Position numbers and translations under genes: made by a program. Shown in pieces: positions 23,242 to 34,784 of a stretch of DNA of 64,000 nt. The notes below the pieces were generated by a model. It was not told the origin of the DNA. It did not search any database and worked only from the letters and a program-made list of their open reading frames with translations. Numbering within the stretch: the stretch's first letter is position 1; each line of letters starts with the position of its first letter. Source of the stretch: Klebsormidium nitens (Eukaryota > Streptophyta > Klebsormidiophyceae > Klebsormidiales > Klebsormidiaceae); the NCBI GenBank assembly GCA_000708835.1, contig DF237187.1:1-64000 (forward strand), written 5' to 3'.

Positions 23242-26200
23242 CTAGGACCGCGGCTCTACCACCTGGCGGAAGGTGATGCTGACACGTCGCTCGCCCGCCA
23301 GGTCCGCGTTCTTGATGGAGTGCGTGAAGTTGTAGCGGCTGTCCTGAGTTTGCACCTGGCCAGGTTAATAACGTGGCTTAGTCTTTCGCCTGGGGTGCTT
23401 AACCTGGGGTGCTTAACCTGACAACTGCCGACGTGTCACCCAAAAAGCGACCCATCCGGCCTCCTGAATGGGCCCGCGTTGGTCGCCCCGCCAGTTGTAA
23501 CGGACATCCTTTTGTTCGCCCTGCAACACGTTGCGGTGATACACTTCGGCCATCGAACTAGGGGCGTCTGGGCTGATGCGTCAAGAATTGTAAACAACTC
23601 CATTGTTTGTTGGCAGAGAACGCACCGTTCAACACTGCCCTATGCTTTTCTCGAGACCTTTGAGCTTTCCCCACTTCACAAACTAGGGGGACCAAACCTC
23701 CAAGTACGATCTCCACAATGCTGCAAGACGGAAGGCCTTCAAAGCATGGCGCTCAGCTAGAATATCGGAGTGTATCGGAGTGTCATTAAAACAATATTAT
23801 CTGCTTCCGGAGCGTTCCTATGTCACAAAATGTCTCGCTCAACGTATCCGAGTTTCTTTTCCTCATTGAGCGACCATCCCTTCTTCATCGAGGAGGCTTC
23901 CAGCCCACCTGTAGATACCGCCTGCAAAGAAGCAAGTGTTTTCAAAGCACTTAATGGTTACGGCGAGTGTAGAAAAGTTGTTCAAGAGGAGGCTTGGTTG
24001 AAAACCCGTTCGCCAAATGAGAGAAATTTCAGCCCACCTGTAGGCACCGCCGGGGCAGGCGCACCCGGAACTTCTCGGGGCGGCCCCTCTCCCGCTCGTA
24101 CGTCATGACGCAATCCGAGTGCAGGCTGATGCCCGCAATGATGGTGCCTGACAACTGCAGGTGATCGTTATGCTTTTGCCAGAGTGCTATGATTATCCAT
24201 TTTTAATTACTTCAACGCTGCCTGAACTGGTACCGATGCATCCGTCGTTCCTGCTACAGCCGCTGTCGTTCGTTTGTGGAAAAGTCTGGCGGTATGTGAT
24301 CCGAGGATGTTAGAGTCAGGAAAGAAACGACGGGTTCTTACTGTAGACGGGGAGATGACGAATTTACAGAGACAGATTGCGTGGACGAAGCGCATGAAAG
24401 TGAAAACCCCGCCCCCCTTTCCGCCCCCCCTTCATTCATACGCAGCTTGCAGGAAGCAACCTTATGGCAATCCCGCATCGAAATAAGCTTTGCAACCCAA
24501 ACGTATGCTACGGCAGCCAATAGCTTCCAGATCAGCTCCACTTCGCACAAATCAAGCAGAAGGGGTTGTCGTAGCGTTCTCATACCTGTCGATCGTCGAC
24601 GTGGGGTCGCAACCAGTGACCGTCTTCCCGTCGATAGTTGATGGCGTTACACTCATTCGGAACAAAGTTGGACAAGGGCGGCGCGACCGTCCGAATGCGG
24701 TCCAACACGGACTGGAGGAACGGGGGCATCGGACGCTTCGGCTTCAAAATGGTCCTGCAAAAAGTGGAAGCTCTTCGATGATCAGGGACCTGAGGCCGCA
24801 ATCCAAAGGAGAGGGAGAAGCGAGCTAGGGTCGCAAGGGGGACCTGGGCACTTGGATTTGGCGATGGGGAGTTGAAAAAACTTCGTCCGATTGAATAACA
24901 GTTTTCTCCTTCGGACGTTGCGAGCCGACTCCAAGGTCAACTGGGGATGCATGAGGCATTCAACGACAACGTAATTCAGTTCCGATGAGTCTAAGGTAAG
25001 CTGCCCATGAGGAGACAGAACCGGAGCAGGATAAGCCCACTTTTGCAACGAGGCAGACACCGGCGAGCCGCTATTAAAAAGGGGGGCCGCCTTCCTAGCC
25101 CCTCTTCTTGTCTAGGCTCCTGGATGAATACAACTTCGAACCTTTCTATTACTGGAGGCAAAGTGAAGACGAGGTTAGCGAAATGGTCAAAAGCCTTTCC
25201 ACAGACAGACAAGAGCGACGAAGAATCTCTCGTAGCTAAAGCGCACCTCCTCCGGAGGTCCGTCACGAAGCCGTACGCTTTGCCCTCGTTCAGGTCCCCG
25301 AACGCCCGTGACGTCACCCACGGGTTGCTGACGTCAGCGTCCAGCGAGGCGAGGATGTGCGCCTCCTCCTGCGAACAAAGAGCGACGTTTCCGCACATAA
25401 CTTTCTTCTGGTCAATGGAACTCATTTGCATTTTCGTAGTCTGTCTCTAGAGGTCCGTACGTTGTCTCTGAAGTCTAGCTACCGGTTTGTTTCATTTAAG
25501 AAGGTCTTTCATTCCGCTTCATACGCTGGCCTCGTAAGAGCCTGGATTGTATAAAGTGGGCTGCTTTGGCCATGTCCGCTTGCACAGTCCAGCGCAGCGA
25601 ATTGCCAAAAATCACAAAAGGAAACCCAATGTGAGCCGTCGAATCCTCGCAAGTGAATGAGAATCTTGGTGGGACTAGGAATCTAAGGTCACTACTGACC
25701 GATCGTGTAGATCTATCGGTTCAAGGTCTCTACCGAAGACCATACGCATTCCGATCGTCGCATCCCAAAAAGCTCAGGGAGCATTCGCAGCGCCTTTGGC
25801 AGGCTTGGAATGCAAGAAATGCCAACAGAACAGACAAACAAAAGTAACCCCGCTACGCCTCTTCACCTGCTCCGTCAGAAAGTTCTCCACGAGATAGTGC
25901 CCCTTCGGAGCGCTCGGTTGCCGCGCCTGGATCGCCGCCCAGGAGAGGCCGAACAGCGGCCGCTGCCCCCGTTCACGCACCATCCCGAGCAGGGTGTGAA
26001 CGGGCTCCCTCCTCACAGGGCTAGGAGTGCGAACAGGCTCCTGGCCAGGGATGTGAACAAGCTCGTTGCTGTTGATGTGAACAGGCTCCCAACTGTTGGC
26101 CTGAACAGGTTCTTGTGTCACCTCCCGCTGACCCCTGCCGTTTTCGGGTGCCGTTGACACAACCGAAACGGCCCCGTACCTTGTGCCAGTCTGAACTTCC

Positions 26201-27945
26201 CCGAGAGTGTCAGGGCCCCCGATCTCGTTTGCAGTGCCTTGGCCTGTGTGAATACCCCCTGAGGCCCCCTGCTTTCCAAGCCTTTCTCTCCACGGCTCTT
26301 CACACTGGCGCTCTGAAGCTCCATAAGCAGCAGCGGCACTGTCAGTGTGAAAAGGGTCCCGTCCGTCAACATTTGCACCAGGGAGCCACTCATTCAGCGT
26401 CGGCATGACTTCGAACTCTCCTATGCTTTCTCTCAGCCTGGTTTCTCTAGCCCCGCACTGCTTCCCTCCCTTCATTCCGTCCCCCAATCCATACACACCC
26501 GCGCCGTTTGCTTCTGCCCCCTCTAGTTGGGCGCCTTGTTCCCGTCCAACCCGGCCCGTTTCACCGAAATTTGCGCTCGTGTTGAATGCCTCTTCATGAT
26601 AGGCCCCTCTGCAGTGTGCATCATCAGAAACCCCGGCGTCGAACCTGCATTCCGTCATTCTGCAGACTCCGGTGCTGATGTCAGCAGCGTCAGGAGCAGG
26701 CTTGTTCTGGTCAAAGTTCTGCTGGTTTGAAGTCCGGGCGGTTGCAGGGGTTGGGGCGATTGCAGCTTCGGGTATGGTTGCTGGGTTTGTGGCGCGTTGC
26801 ACGCAATCGAGGTCCAAATGGTGGTTCATTCTTGTGAGCGGTATTTGCACCTGCGATAACAAACAGTTTCCATAAGGGTGAAGTACATAATACTGGGAAG
26901 CCTTCGCGGAGCTCTGACACAAGAGGATACTTTTGAGCCGTTTGCTGCTGTTCAGGCTGTCCGTAAGTTTATGACACTTTGGAATTTCGTTGCCCTCCCT
27001 TCTTTGGATGCACGGTGGCTCCGCCATTAGAAGGAAAGGCAATGAATCGAACAGAAGGCAGACAGAATCCTTTTTGATGTAAGCACAGAGTCCTCTTCCA
27101 GGTTTGCACCCCAGCCAATTGAGCCTGATCACCCTATGGGTGCCGATTAGAATGATACCTGGTCCCCCTCAAAGGACACGAAAGTCAAGCATAACTCTGC
27201 AAAGAAGCAGCGGATCAACCAACAGCAATGGAAGCAGCGCCGCAAATAGATCGTTCGCACCAGTCTCTCTTTTCTGCATTACAGGTGCCGGTTCGGAAAC
27301 AGGGAGAAAGTTACAGATTTGGCGGAATGTTCTGCACTAGAGTCAGTCACCCGTCACAAACTTGACCGAGCTGCAAGCAAAAGCGAGCTTGTGGCTTACT
27401 GTGCAGAGTGGACATTGAGCATATGCGCTCCCATTCACCGCCCTCCCCAACGCTGCCCTTGCGGCCCTCGCCCTCTCCCCATCTTGCTCAACGCTACGCT
27501 CTCGCTGGTGCGCCACCTTACGCCGCTTGATGAACGCCTCAAGGGAGCCTTTGCTGGACGTCAACTGTCTGGGTTGTTCGCAGATGTCGATAGGGTCGTC
27601 AAAGTCAGCTTGCACCTCTTCAATCAGACTGGCGATGCCTGGCTGAAGAGAAGTTGATACCTGCTGCGCGACTGTCCCGCTTTGCAGAGGCGCTTCAACT
27701 CGCCAGCCCTCACTTGTCTTCAGATTTCGAGTCTCCACCTCTCCTCCTCTCTGCAGTTCCCAAAGTTTGCTCTGTTCCCCCCCGCCATTGCTTTTACTTT
27801 GCCCCTCAACATTCCCGCTGTTAAGTATAGCAAGTTCTGTGCTTGGCTGTCCTGACTTCCGCGATGCTTTCAATGCAGGCTGCAAGAATGCTGTGAGGCG
27901 GGGCTGCACTGTCGGCCTCGCGCGTTTCCTGTCAGGCCTCCTCAT
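23242..27945 (-). CDS. PIP-like motif + UBZ4-like zinc finger + AlkB-type 2OG-Fe(II) dioxygenase
   Basis: Exons with closing phases: 27945-27400, 26850-25867, 25368-25247; then one or more unresolved exons; 24754-24586, 24154-24038, 23343-23242. Residues 14-21 read QPRLTAFL, a PCNA-interacting (PIP) type pattern in a basic N-terminus. CPLC at residues 178-181 closes exon 1, and exon 2 continues directly with VQIPLTRMNHHLDLDC, forming a CCHC finger of the ubiquitin-binding UBZ4 kind. A roughly 300-residue disordered stretch follows. The same exon ends GHYLVENFLTEQ and runs into EEAHILASLDADVSNPW, the usual AlkB entry. Catalytic residues are all visible: PHVDD (HxD iron ligands), FTHSI (distal His) and RRVSITFR (2-oxoglutarate Arg). 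The core resembles ALKBH4-like members more than ALKBH2. A microexon may be missing between RRCLQ and DSRYNF. Substrate unknown; the finger and PIP-like motif suggest recruitment to chromatin or replication sites (inference). Confidence 0.85.
23890..23930 (-). repeat. Copy of the AlkB-gene exon end and donor site within the next intron
   Basis: The true exon end and donor at 24031-24060 (plus strand agcccacctgtaggcaccg) is echoed 129 nt further into the intron at 23902-23921 (agcccacctgtagataccg), again followed by ccgcc or cgcct. The donor dinucleotide is kept in the copy. Confidence 0.7.
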
Positions 27946-28665
27946 GCTTTCACAACCTCTCCAGCCAACCCAGCTTGGAAGCGGCCGGCTACGAAAACAG
28001 CTCACAGTCCACGAAGAAAACCGTTGATGGAAGCACAAATTCTGCCCGAATTGACTTGAAAACCGAAGATTCTGCTCGAGGCAAGCAGGTCAACTTCAAA
28101 GCGCCATGCCACCTTGAGCTTAACAACGCCACCACGAATGTGCAAAGCAGCCAAAGATGGCTGGTGCTGGTCAAAGTTGAAGCCAGCTGGTTTCAAGTGG
28201 TTAAGAACCAAGGCCATTGATCAACACCACATTGCCGGTTGCGTTCCTGGTAGTAGTTCGGGATACAACTTCTAGGGCGGGCCAGTGCAAGAGTACGTGC
28301 CGTTTGTCTCTGCTCACATCTGTCCTCTGGGACAGTGTCAATTGACCGGGGGGCAGCCATTTGAATTTGGAAAATGCAGTCTAAGCTGCACACGCAGGCT
28401 GGGCTGAACTCAAGAAGCATTCGGACCAAGGACCAAGGTCCAAAGTCTTCACATTTCTTCGTCGTCGTGGGGGGCCCCACATGGGCCATGACATTGATCA
28501 GCAGCACCACTGCCACCAGGGCAATCTGAGGATTTTTCACATGGAGGTGCAAAGTTTGGCGGTTCGAAGGCATCAAGTCCGATAAGATAAAACCACATAG
28601 GAGCATTCTTCAGAAGGAGTTCTATTTGACGTTTTGGAGATCTCCTTCTATCCTTGTAAGCCACT
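27946..28665. promoter_or_regulatory. Shared divergent promoter region (AlkB fusion gene / fucosyltransferase)
   Basis: Only about 720 nt separate the start codons of the minus-strand AlkB fusion gene and the plus-strand fucosyltransferase, so both 5' UTRs and core promoters must lie here, unless one uses distant non-coding exons. I see no convincing TATA box or defined operator. Position and orientation are the evidence. Confidence 0.5.
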
Positions 28666-31600
28666 ATGACCCAGTATTCGGGCACGTCCGCCCTGCACAG
28701 TTGGCGTCCTGCATTCAAAAAACAGTTTGCTATCCCAGCGACTGTCTTTGTCGTTTTGCTTGCAACACTCATCATGGGGACGTGCCTCAGTCAAGGCACG
28801 CTTTTAGAAAACGGCTGGGGCCCGGGAAGGTGGCATTTAGCAGGGCGCAAGAACCTAACTTGGGAAGCAAGGCCGTCCGTGGAGCATGTGACGAAACCTC
28901 CTGTTGAATTCAACCTCGAGACGGATCAACGTACAGAGGAAGGTTCCGAGCCGGATCTCAAGCAAGGTTTAGTGCCAGGCTCAGAGCCAGGTTTAGAGCC
29001 AGGTTCAGAGCCAGGTTCAGAGCCAGGTTTAGAGTCAGACTCAGAGCTAGTTCCGGAGCCAGCTTTAGAACCAGAATTAGTGCTAGGACCCAAGCCTCCT
29101 TTGGACTTGACCTGTGAGCAGTGGCTCTTAGAAGCTGATGGTCCGGTGGTCCCTGGGGGGAGAAACTTCTCTGATGAACCGGTGATGATATACGAGGCAG
29201 ATCTGCCGCCGTGGTTTGCGGCTTCTGAGGAGGAGCTGAGGAGCTGTGACGTAGCGTGCAGGTAAGTTTGTATCTTTCAGCATTGTGGAACGTGGAAACT
29301 TTCGGGGGCGAAACAGTTGGCTACTCGCATAGCGTGGTTTGTGTGCAGAAGCTGGTGGGGTAGTGAAGGCCCCAATCATCGTGTATCATAAGAAGAGGAA
29401 ACATAGTCTCTTGCAAAGCTCCATGAATCTGCCCAGTCTTATCGAGAAGCTACGTGCTTTTGTTTTACCAGACATACAAAGCGATGTCTCATTTGGTTCA
29501 GAAGAGCAGCTTTGTGCTTGCCTAGATTTTGAGAGCTTTCAAGGATACTCGACATCCATCAAGCTGCCCTTTTCAACCAACTTTTTCCCTGTTTCCTACT
29601 GATGCCTTCAATCCCGACTTGTCATGCAAAGAGTTGCTCCTTTGGATCCACGCGCAACATGGTTCACTCTGATGGTCATAAGTCACAACTGAAGTAGAAA
29701 ACCAAGAGTATGTGAGAGAAAATCTGTGAGCTGGGAATGAACATTGAATACGCGCTTCTTGTCAAGCCCTGTAAGCCATCCGGTTCGGGCCCCTCCCACT
29801 CGAGCTTCCTTTTTCAAAGTAAACACTCTTTTGTCACGAATAACCTCTCAGACATCGTCAATACGTTTCCTTCGACATCCCCCCCTATTTTCTTAGAAGC
29901 TTTCAACTTGTTTTGAGCTGACGTTCGTCCCTTTCCAGGCCCATTCTGCCAAACTCCGAGGAAGCCAAAAACGTCACACGGTGGGACGCCATGACCTGGC
30001 AGTGGCCTTCCGGCGCCCCCGACCGCTCTCACGGTTTCCGCGTGCTCCGCAACATGGAAAGCGCCGCCTACTACCCAATGCTGGCCGTCTCCGAGGCCCG
30101 CAAGCAGGGGTATGACATCATCATGACGTCAGAGCTGGCGTCCGACATCCCCCTGCTGTACATCGGTGGCAGTTACTTCGAGCCAGGGTTGGGGTTCGAG
30201 GAGAAGGTTCCAGCGGTCGCGGCCGCGATCAGTAACTGCGGCGGGTTTTCTTCGAGGTTGGAGATTATTGCGAAGTTGAGAGAGTTCGGGGTGGAGGTGC
30301 ATCAATACGGGAGGTGCAACCGAACGCACGAGTTCCCCGGTAAGAAAGTTTTCGTGTGACGCCCTTCCAGAGGTTCGATTAAGAAGTGCAGATTGTACAG
30401 GTCGACAGGTGCGCAGTCTACAAGACTCATACAGACGACATTTAGTGATCAGATGCGGATTTCGCCAAGTAAGATGGTCAAAAGTGCGGAGCTTGTAGGA
30501 ACAAGGAACGAGTTTCATGCAGACTCAGATTCGAGCACTCCGATTTTACATGTGCGCACGGTGTCCATCGCTGGAGCAGTCTGACTTTGTCGAGGCACAT
30601 CAAACTCTTCTAATTAGAGTATTCGACTTGAGTATTCGACTTCTAAGTCTTTCCTTCTTTTTGCATCCGCTAACCATGAAGAAGGGTGCAAGACCGGTCG
30701 ACTCAGATTGGAAGCTTCCCCGCAGACGAACCGCCCCCCCCGGGTATGAACGAAGCAGACGCGCTGGCGCACCGATACCTCTTCTACTACGCTGCTGAGA
30801 ACAGCATCTACCCAGACTACGTCTCTGAGAAATTCTTCCGGGGGCTCCGAGTTGGCACCGTCCCCGTCTATCTGGGAACGGCCACAGCCGTCGATTTCGC
30901 GCCCGCCGAAAATGCGATTCTGTGGCTGAGTGGGATCGAGGACGTGCCACGTGTCGCTGAGGAGATCAAGCGACTGACGAACGACCGGGCCGCTTTTGAG
31001 GTGAGGCATCGCTTATGGAGAGCGGTTCTTAACCGAGGAAGGAAACGGATGGTTGACAAGTAGAGCTTGCTCGTGTATCGTGAGGGAGTTGTTAATCGAT
31101 GACAAGAATCGACTTTGGTAGTCGTACTCTAGCATTCGGTACTTTGGCGCTCTGGGTGCTGGACGGTCGAAAGCCGGTGATCTTCTTCACGAGGTCCTTC
31201 ACGAGCGGAGAGGTGCCGCAAATCTTACAACCTCAGAACTGCGGAAGGTGGGAAGATCAGACGGGTCGGACAGCTTTTGCTTGACCCGCTCCGCTGTCCG
31301 TGGCGCTGGTTGCTCAAGAAGGTAAGAGTTGCTGATTGCGGTTGACGGCGCGGCTGACCGTCTTTGAAGGGCTCTCGAACCCTGTTCACTCGGGTGAGTG
31401 TTTGAGGCGGTGCTGATTGTATTTAGGAGTGGCTTGAGAGATCTCTTATGTCTGCAGGAACGACTCGCGTGAAAGTCAAGCCTTTTAAGGCCTCACGAAT
31501 GGTGGTCAAGCGGGTGCGAAAATCGGATGTGCAAAGTGTAAGCAAAGTGGCTCGAAACAAATTCACTTTACTGTTATCTCTTTGATTATATATGATCATT

Positions 31601-32206
31601 CAAACATTGATCTATTTGCAGGAACGACTGGCGTGGAAGACCCGCGGTGCCTCCGACGCATTTCTGGCGCTTCTCAGCCTCAACGCGTTCGCTCGTTCGT
31701 GTGTCCTGTGCATACACATCGCAACGAAACTACAGGAAGAGGCGCTAGCAGCACCGACGTTGCCTGAGCTGGAAATCGGCACCACTGCTATAGGCCAAGC
31801 GGATACGAGCATGGAACCGGTTGATGGGACTCGGCCGTGCTCATGTGCCGAAGACGTAGGGTTCGAGGGGGGAAAGGAAAGCGGCTTGCAGACGGTTTAT
31901 CACTTGTACGTGCGTGAACTGAACGCTTTTCGGTATCTTGACGTATTTATTCGGTCCACTGACTTGAGTATCGCGGGGCTCGAGAAAGCCATATTGGCGC
32001 GGTTTCAGGCGACAGACTATGCGCCGGTGTTTGTAAGGTATGGGTTTCACAACTCTAGAGACGGATATAAGGTGTTTAAGGTATACCCAGCATTGACAAA
32101 CCAAAGACGTGTTTTGTTCGAGGATGGTGCCTTTGCCTCGGATGACGACTTTAGAAAACACTTGGACTCTGTTCCATGTCCACGGTTGGAAGTTATATTC
32201 GTTTAA
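28666..32206 (+). CDS. Core alpha-1,3-fucosyltransferase, GT10 family
   Basis: Golgi type II membrane enzyme that adds alpha-1,3 fucose to the innermost GlcNAc of N-glycans (FUT11/FUCTA-like in plants). Exons: 28666-29261, 29939-30339, about 30693-31000, 31622-32206; phases close at about 629 aa. Seen: a short cytoplasmic tail, then one membrane segment (FAIPATVFVVLLATLIMGTC, residues about 20-40); a stem rich in repeated (S/L)EPG units; the conserved CEQWLLE; RNMESAAYYPM and GYDIIMTSELASD; and the GT10 signature YYAAENSIYPDYVSEKFF followed by GLRVGTVPVYLG. The C-terminal domain, YHLYVRELNAFRYLDVF to SVPCPRLEVIFV-stop, matches plant core fucosyltransferases. The exon-3 acceptor (ggtgcaag) is a weak consensus chosen for phase. 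The stem is longer and more repetitive than usual. Confidence 0.93.
31451..31480 (+). repeat. Copy of the fucosyltransferase exon-4 acceptor junction
   Basis: tctgcaggaacgactcgcgt at 31451-31470 resembles the true acceptor and exon start at 31615-31634 (tttgcaggaacgactggcgt), 165 nt upstream of it in the same intron. The AG is intact, so it is a potential cryptic acceptor, but the following reading soon diverges from the exon. Confidence 0.75.
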
Positions 32207-33123
32207 ACGTACTGCGTGCTGTCCGCATAAACTCGACCATTGCCTTGCTGATATGTTTGCGGGAACGTTCAGCCACATCTGCAGAGTATCGTTGACAATC
32301 GGACATCAAGGTGCACTTAAAGCTGACTTGTATGTAGATGTGTTCAACCAATACTGACCACATGGAGGTTGGCTGGTCCTATATGAAGCAATCGGGGGTG
32401 TTGGCCATAGAACCAAGCGATGCATGTGGAGGCCGTCGAATCGTTATTTACATTGTCAGCATATGTATCGCGATCATGGTCCAGACATTGGATTGAATGC
32501 GTTAGTTGAGAGCTTCTGCATGACGAAGAATCTGATACCTTTAAATTACGTCGATCTCGACGTTTCTATCAAGTTTGACCTCTACTTTCGATTGTTGACC
32601 CGTCGAATGCGTTTGAGCTGGGGCCCGACATTGCCAATAGCATGGCCGCGCGTAGGATGGATGACGTGCATCCTACACCAACGTACCGTCCTACTATTAA
32701 GGCCCGCCAAGAACATTTCAGGGTTAGGAGAGAGACTACGTACTAAGACGTGGTATGTGCCATTGCATGCAGGAGCTGCTCAGCTTGCACAGGAGCTCCG
32801 CCCGAGTGCTCCACAATGCCCGCCCGGTGGATTCCGGGCAATCGATTCCGTTCCGTCTGATCCGCGTGCCGTAGTTGCTGTGCCGGAATGTGCAGCACCG
32901 TCAATGTTTCAACCACGCCAAGTTAAGTTTTGTGGCCCTGGGCAGTGTTGCTACACAGCAGCATTTGATCCTGTTAATGTTCAGTTATCAGCAGAGGCGC
33001 TTGCCTGAGCTCTGTGAGGGTTTTGCTAATGCCATTCATGGTGCTTTCATAGAGCCTGCTCGTATCTTGTGCTGACATGCGGGGCGGTGATTTGCGGTCG
33101 TAACATGGTTATGGTCGGAACCA
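32207..33123. other. Intergenic; one unrecognised open frame
   Basis: Holds the 3' region of the fucosyltransferase and the promoter of the next gene. An intronless frame of 194 codons at 32424-33008 (+) is longer than expected by chance for this composition, but it has no motif I recognise and no splice support, so I do not call it a gene. Confidence 0.4.
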
Positions 33124-34784
33124 ATGGCGTCTAGCAGAGTTTGGGAAGTCCTGAGTGAGAGCGTGAGGCGTCTGAAACGGAGGGAGAACATTGCGGCGTG
33201 GGGGGTGGCAGGAACGGCCGCTTACTTTCTTTGGGTGCGCCCAGAGCAGAAGAAGGAAGAGGCACGCAAGGTAAGATCGAAGGTCGGATGACACTGCGCA
33301 AAGTTTCCTGTGACCAGGGTCTGCTCTTACAAGGGGCTCCTCTACAGAAGCAGGTCTCGCCGTGCTCCGATGGTCACGCTTCAATGAATGATTCGTATTT
33401 GGCCAACTGAGCCTGAGAAACTGGTTTCTCATCATCAACTCTCTGGGGACTGGGGTGGTCGAATGGGGCATGGTTGGATAGCTGCTTCTAATGTCATCTG
33501 TGCTGTTTGCCTTTTTTGCATGTGGTTTAGTTGTGGAAGAATAGCTGTGGTCACAGATTTGGGAGAGCTGCAAGAGAACCAGATTGACCGCGAATGCTGT
33601 ATGACAGATTAGTCTGTCAGCTGATGCTTGAAGATCATCGATGGGGATTGTCCCAGAGACTGCGGAAGAGATTGGGGTGTCTGCTTTTGCTTTCGATGGA
33701 AGTTTGCTTCTTGCAAATCACAAAGCAGTAGACTCTCCATCAGTCGAAGCTCTTGAATCGTGGAAGCCTTTGTAAGTTGTAGATGCATCATACATGCTTG
33801 AGGATCAAAGTACTGAGGAGTATCGATTTGTCCTCATTTGTCCCCTTCTCCCGCGGTTGCCCCTGTTTTATACTTGGATTGGAATCGAATCTTACGCTCC
33901 ACTTGTTTTCCTCTTCTCAAGCCTCCAGCTTGTAAAATCTTCTTCTGCGAGAAACTGCAGGAACTCTGCGCTTCTTTCTTTAGCTCTCAAGCAGCAGAGG
34001 TCCTGCAGACTGACCACCACCACCTCATCGAGTCCTGACAGAGCTCCTATTGATTTTATAATTTCCTGGCATAGTCCCTTCCCTCATCCCCCTTCGCCAC
34101 AAGTTGACAGCCCAACCACCTCTAAACTAGCAACCTCAGCCACTAACCCTGAAAGTAATCCGGAAGAGTTGTCCACAGAGTTCCCTGGAGTCCACATTGT
34201 CTTTCCACCGGCAACCTTTTGGCGAACAGCAGACTCTGTTGCTGACTTTATGGATTAGTGATCCAATCCAATGGGGGCTTGATGATTTCAATCTGTCCAC
34301 ACTCTTCAGGCGGCGGAAGCTTTACGGCGGGAGAACGATCGGCATCGATATATAGAAAAGTCGAAGCCGAAAGCAGATCCGCAGGTACGTGCGCCGCACC
34401 TTTTCTTCGAAAAATCACGTGCGCTGCTTGAGAGGCCTTTAGATGTACAAGAGCATCCTTGCTTGGCTGTCCTTTTTGTATAAGGTGCCATCTCCGACAG
34501 CTGGTGTCATGGTTTGTCCAAAACCAGGCTGATGACCATGTAGCAAGTTCTGGTTACACCTGATTGATTGGTTCTCTGTATGGTTAAAAAGGGGAGGTTA
34601 GCTTTGGTCAACGGAGAATGTCAATACAATGTTATCTATGCTAAGCTACGAGAGCGCAGATCTTGAAACGCACATGTAGCTTAAGGACAATCTTGTGATC
34701 TCCTTTCTGCAGGCGACTGGTTTGACTTACGGAAAGAAAGGGGAGGATGCTGCCTCCTCATTAGGAAGCAAGGGTTCGGATTGA
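33124..34784 (+). CDS. Small single-pass membrane protein, plant-conserved type, unknown function
   Basis: Three exons with matching phases: 33124-33270, 34310-34384, 34713-34784; 97 aa. Layout: a basic amphipathic start (SSRVWEVLSESVRRLKRREN), one membrane segment (IAAWGVAGTAAYFLWV), then a charged tail containing RHRYIEKSKPKADPQATGL and YGKK. From memory, small plant proteins with the same AW-A-G-AYFLWV-P / YIEK-P-DPQ-TGL-YG pattern exist, but I cannot name the family or its location; a mitochondrial or plastid membrane is plausible for such a short basic-start protein. The 1-kb first intron contains an open frame of 154 codons (33794-34258), which I treat as chance. Confidence 0.8.

Noticed and set aside
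25774-27132. Treating the 452-codon minus frame as a separate gene
   Set aside because: Its first part is intron; the coding part (25867-26850) is in phase with both the zinc-finger start upstream and the AlkB exons downstream.
32424-33008. 194-codon open frame (+) after the fucosyltransferase
   Set aside because: No motif, no splice continuity, and composition like intergenic DNA; left as an unassigned frame.
33794-34258. 154-codon frame inside the first intron of the small membrane-protein gene
   Set aside because: Lies fully in an intron whose borders are fixed by phase; its Pro/Ser-rich reading is typical of pyrimidine-rich intron sequence.
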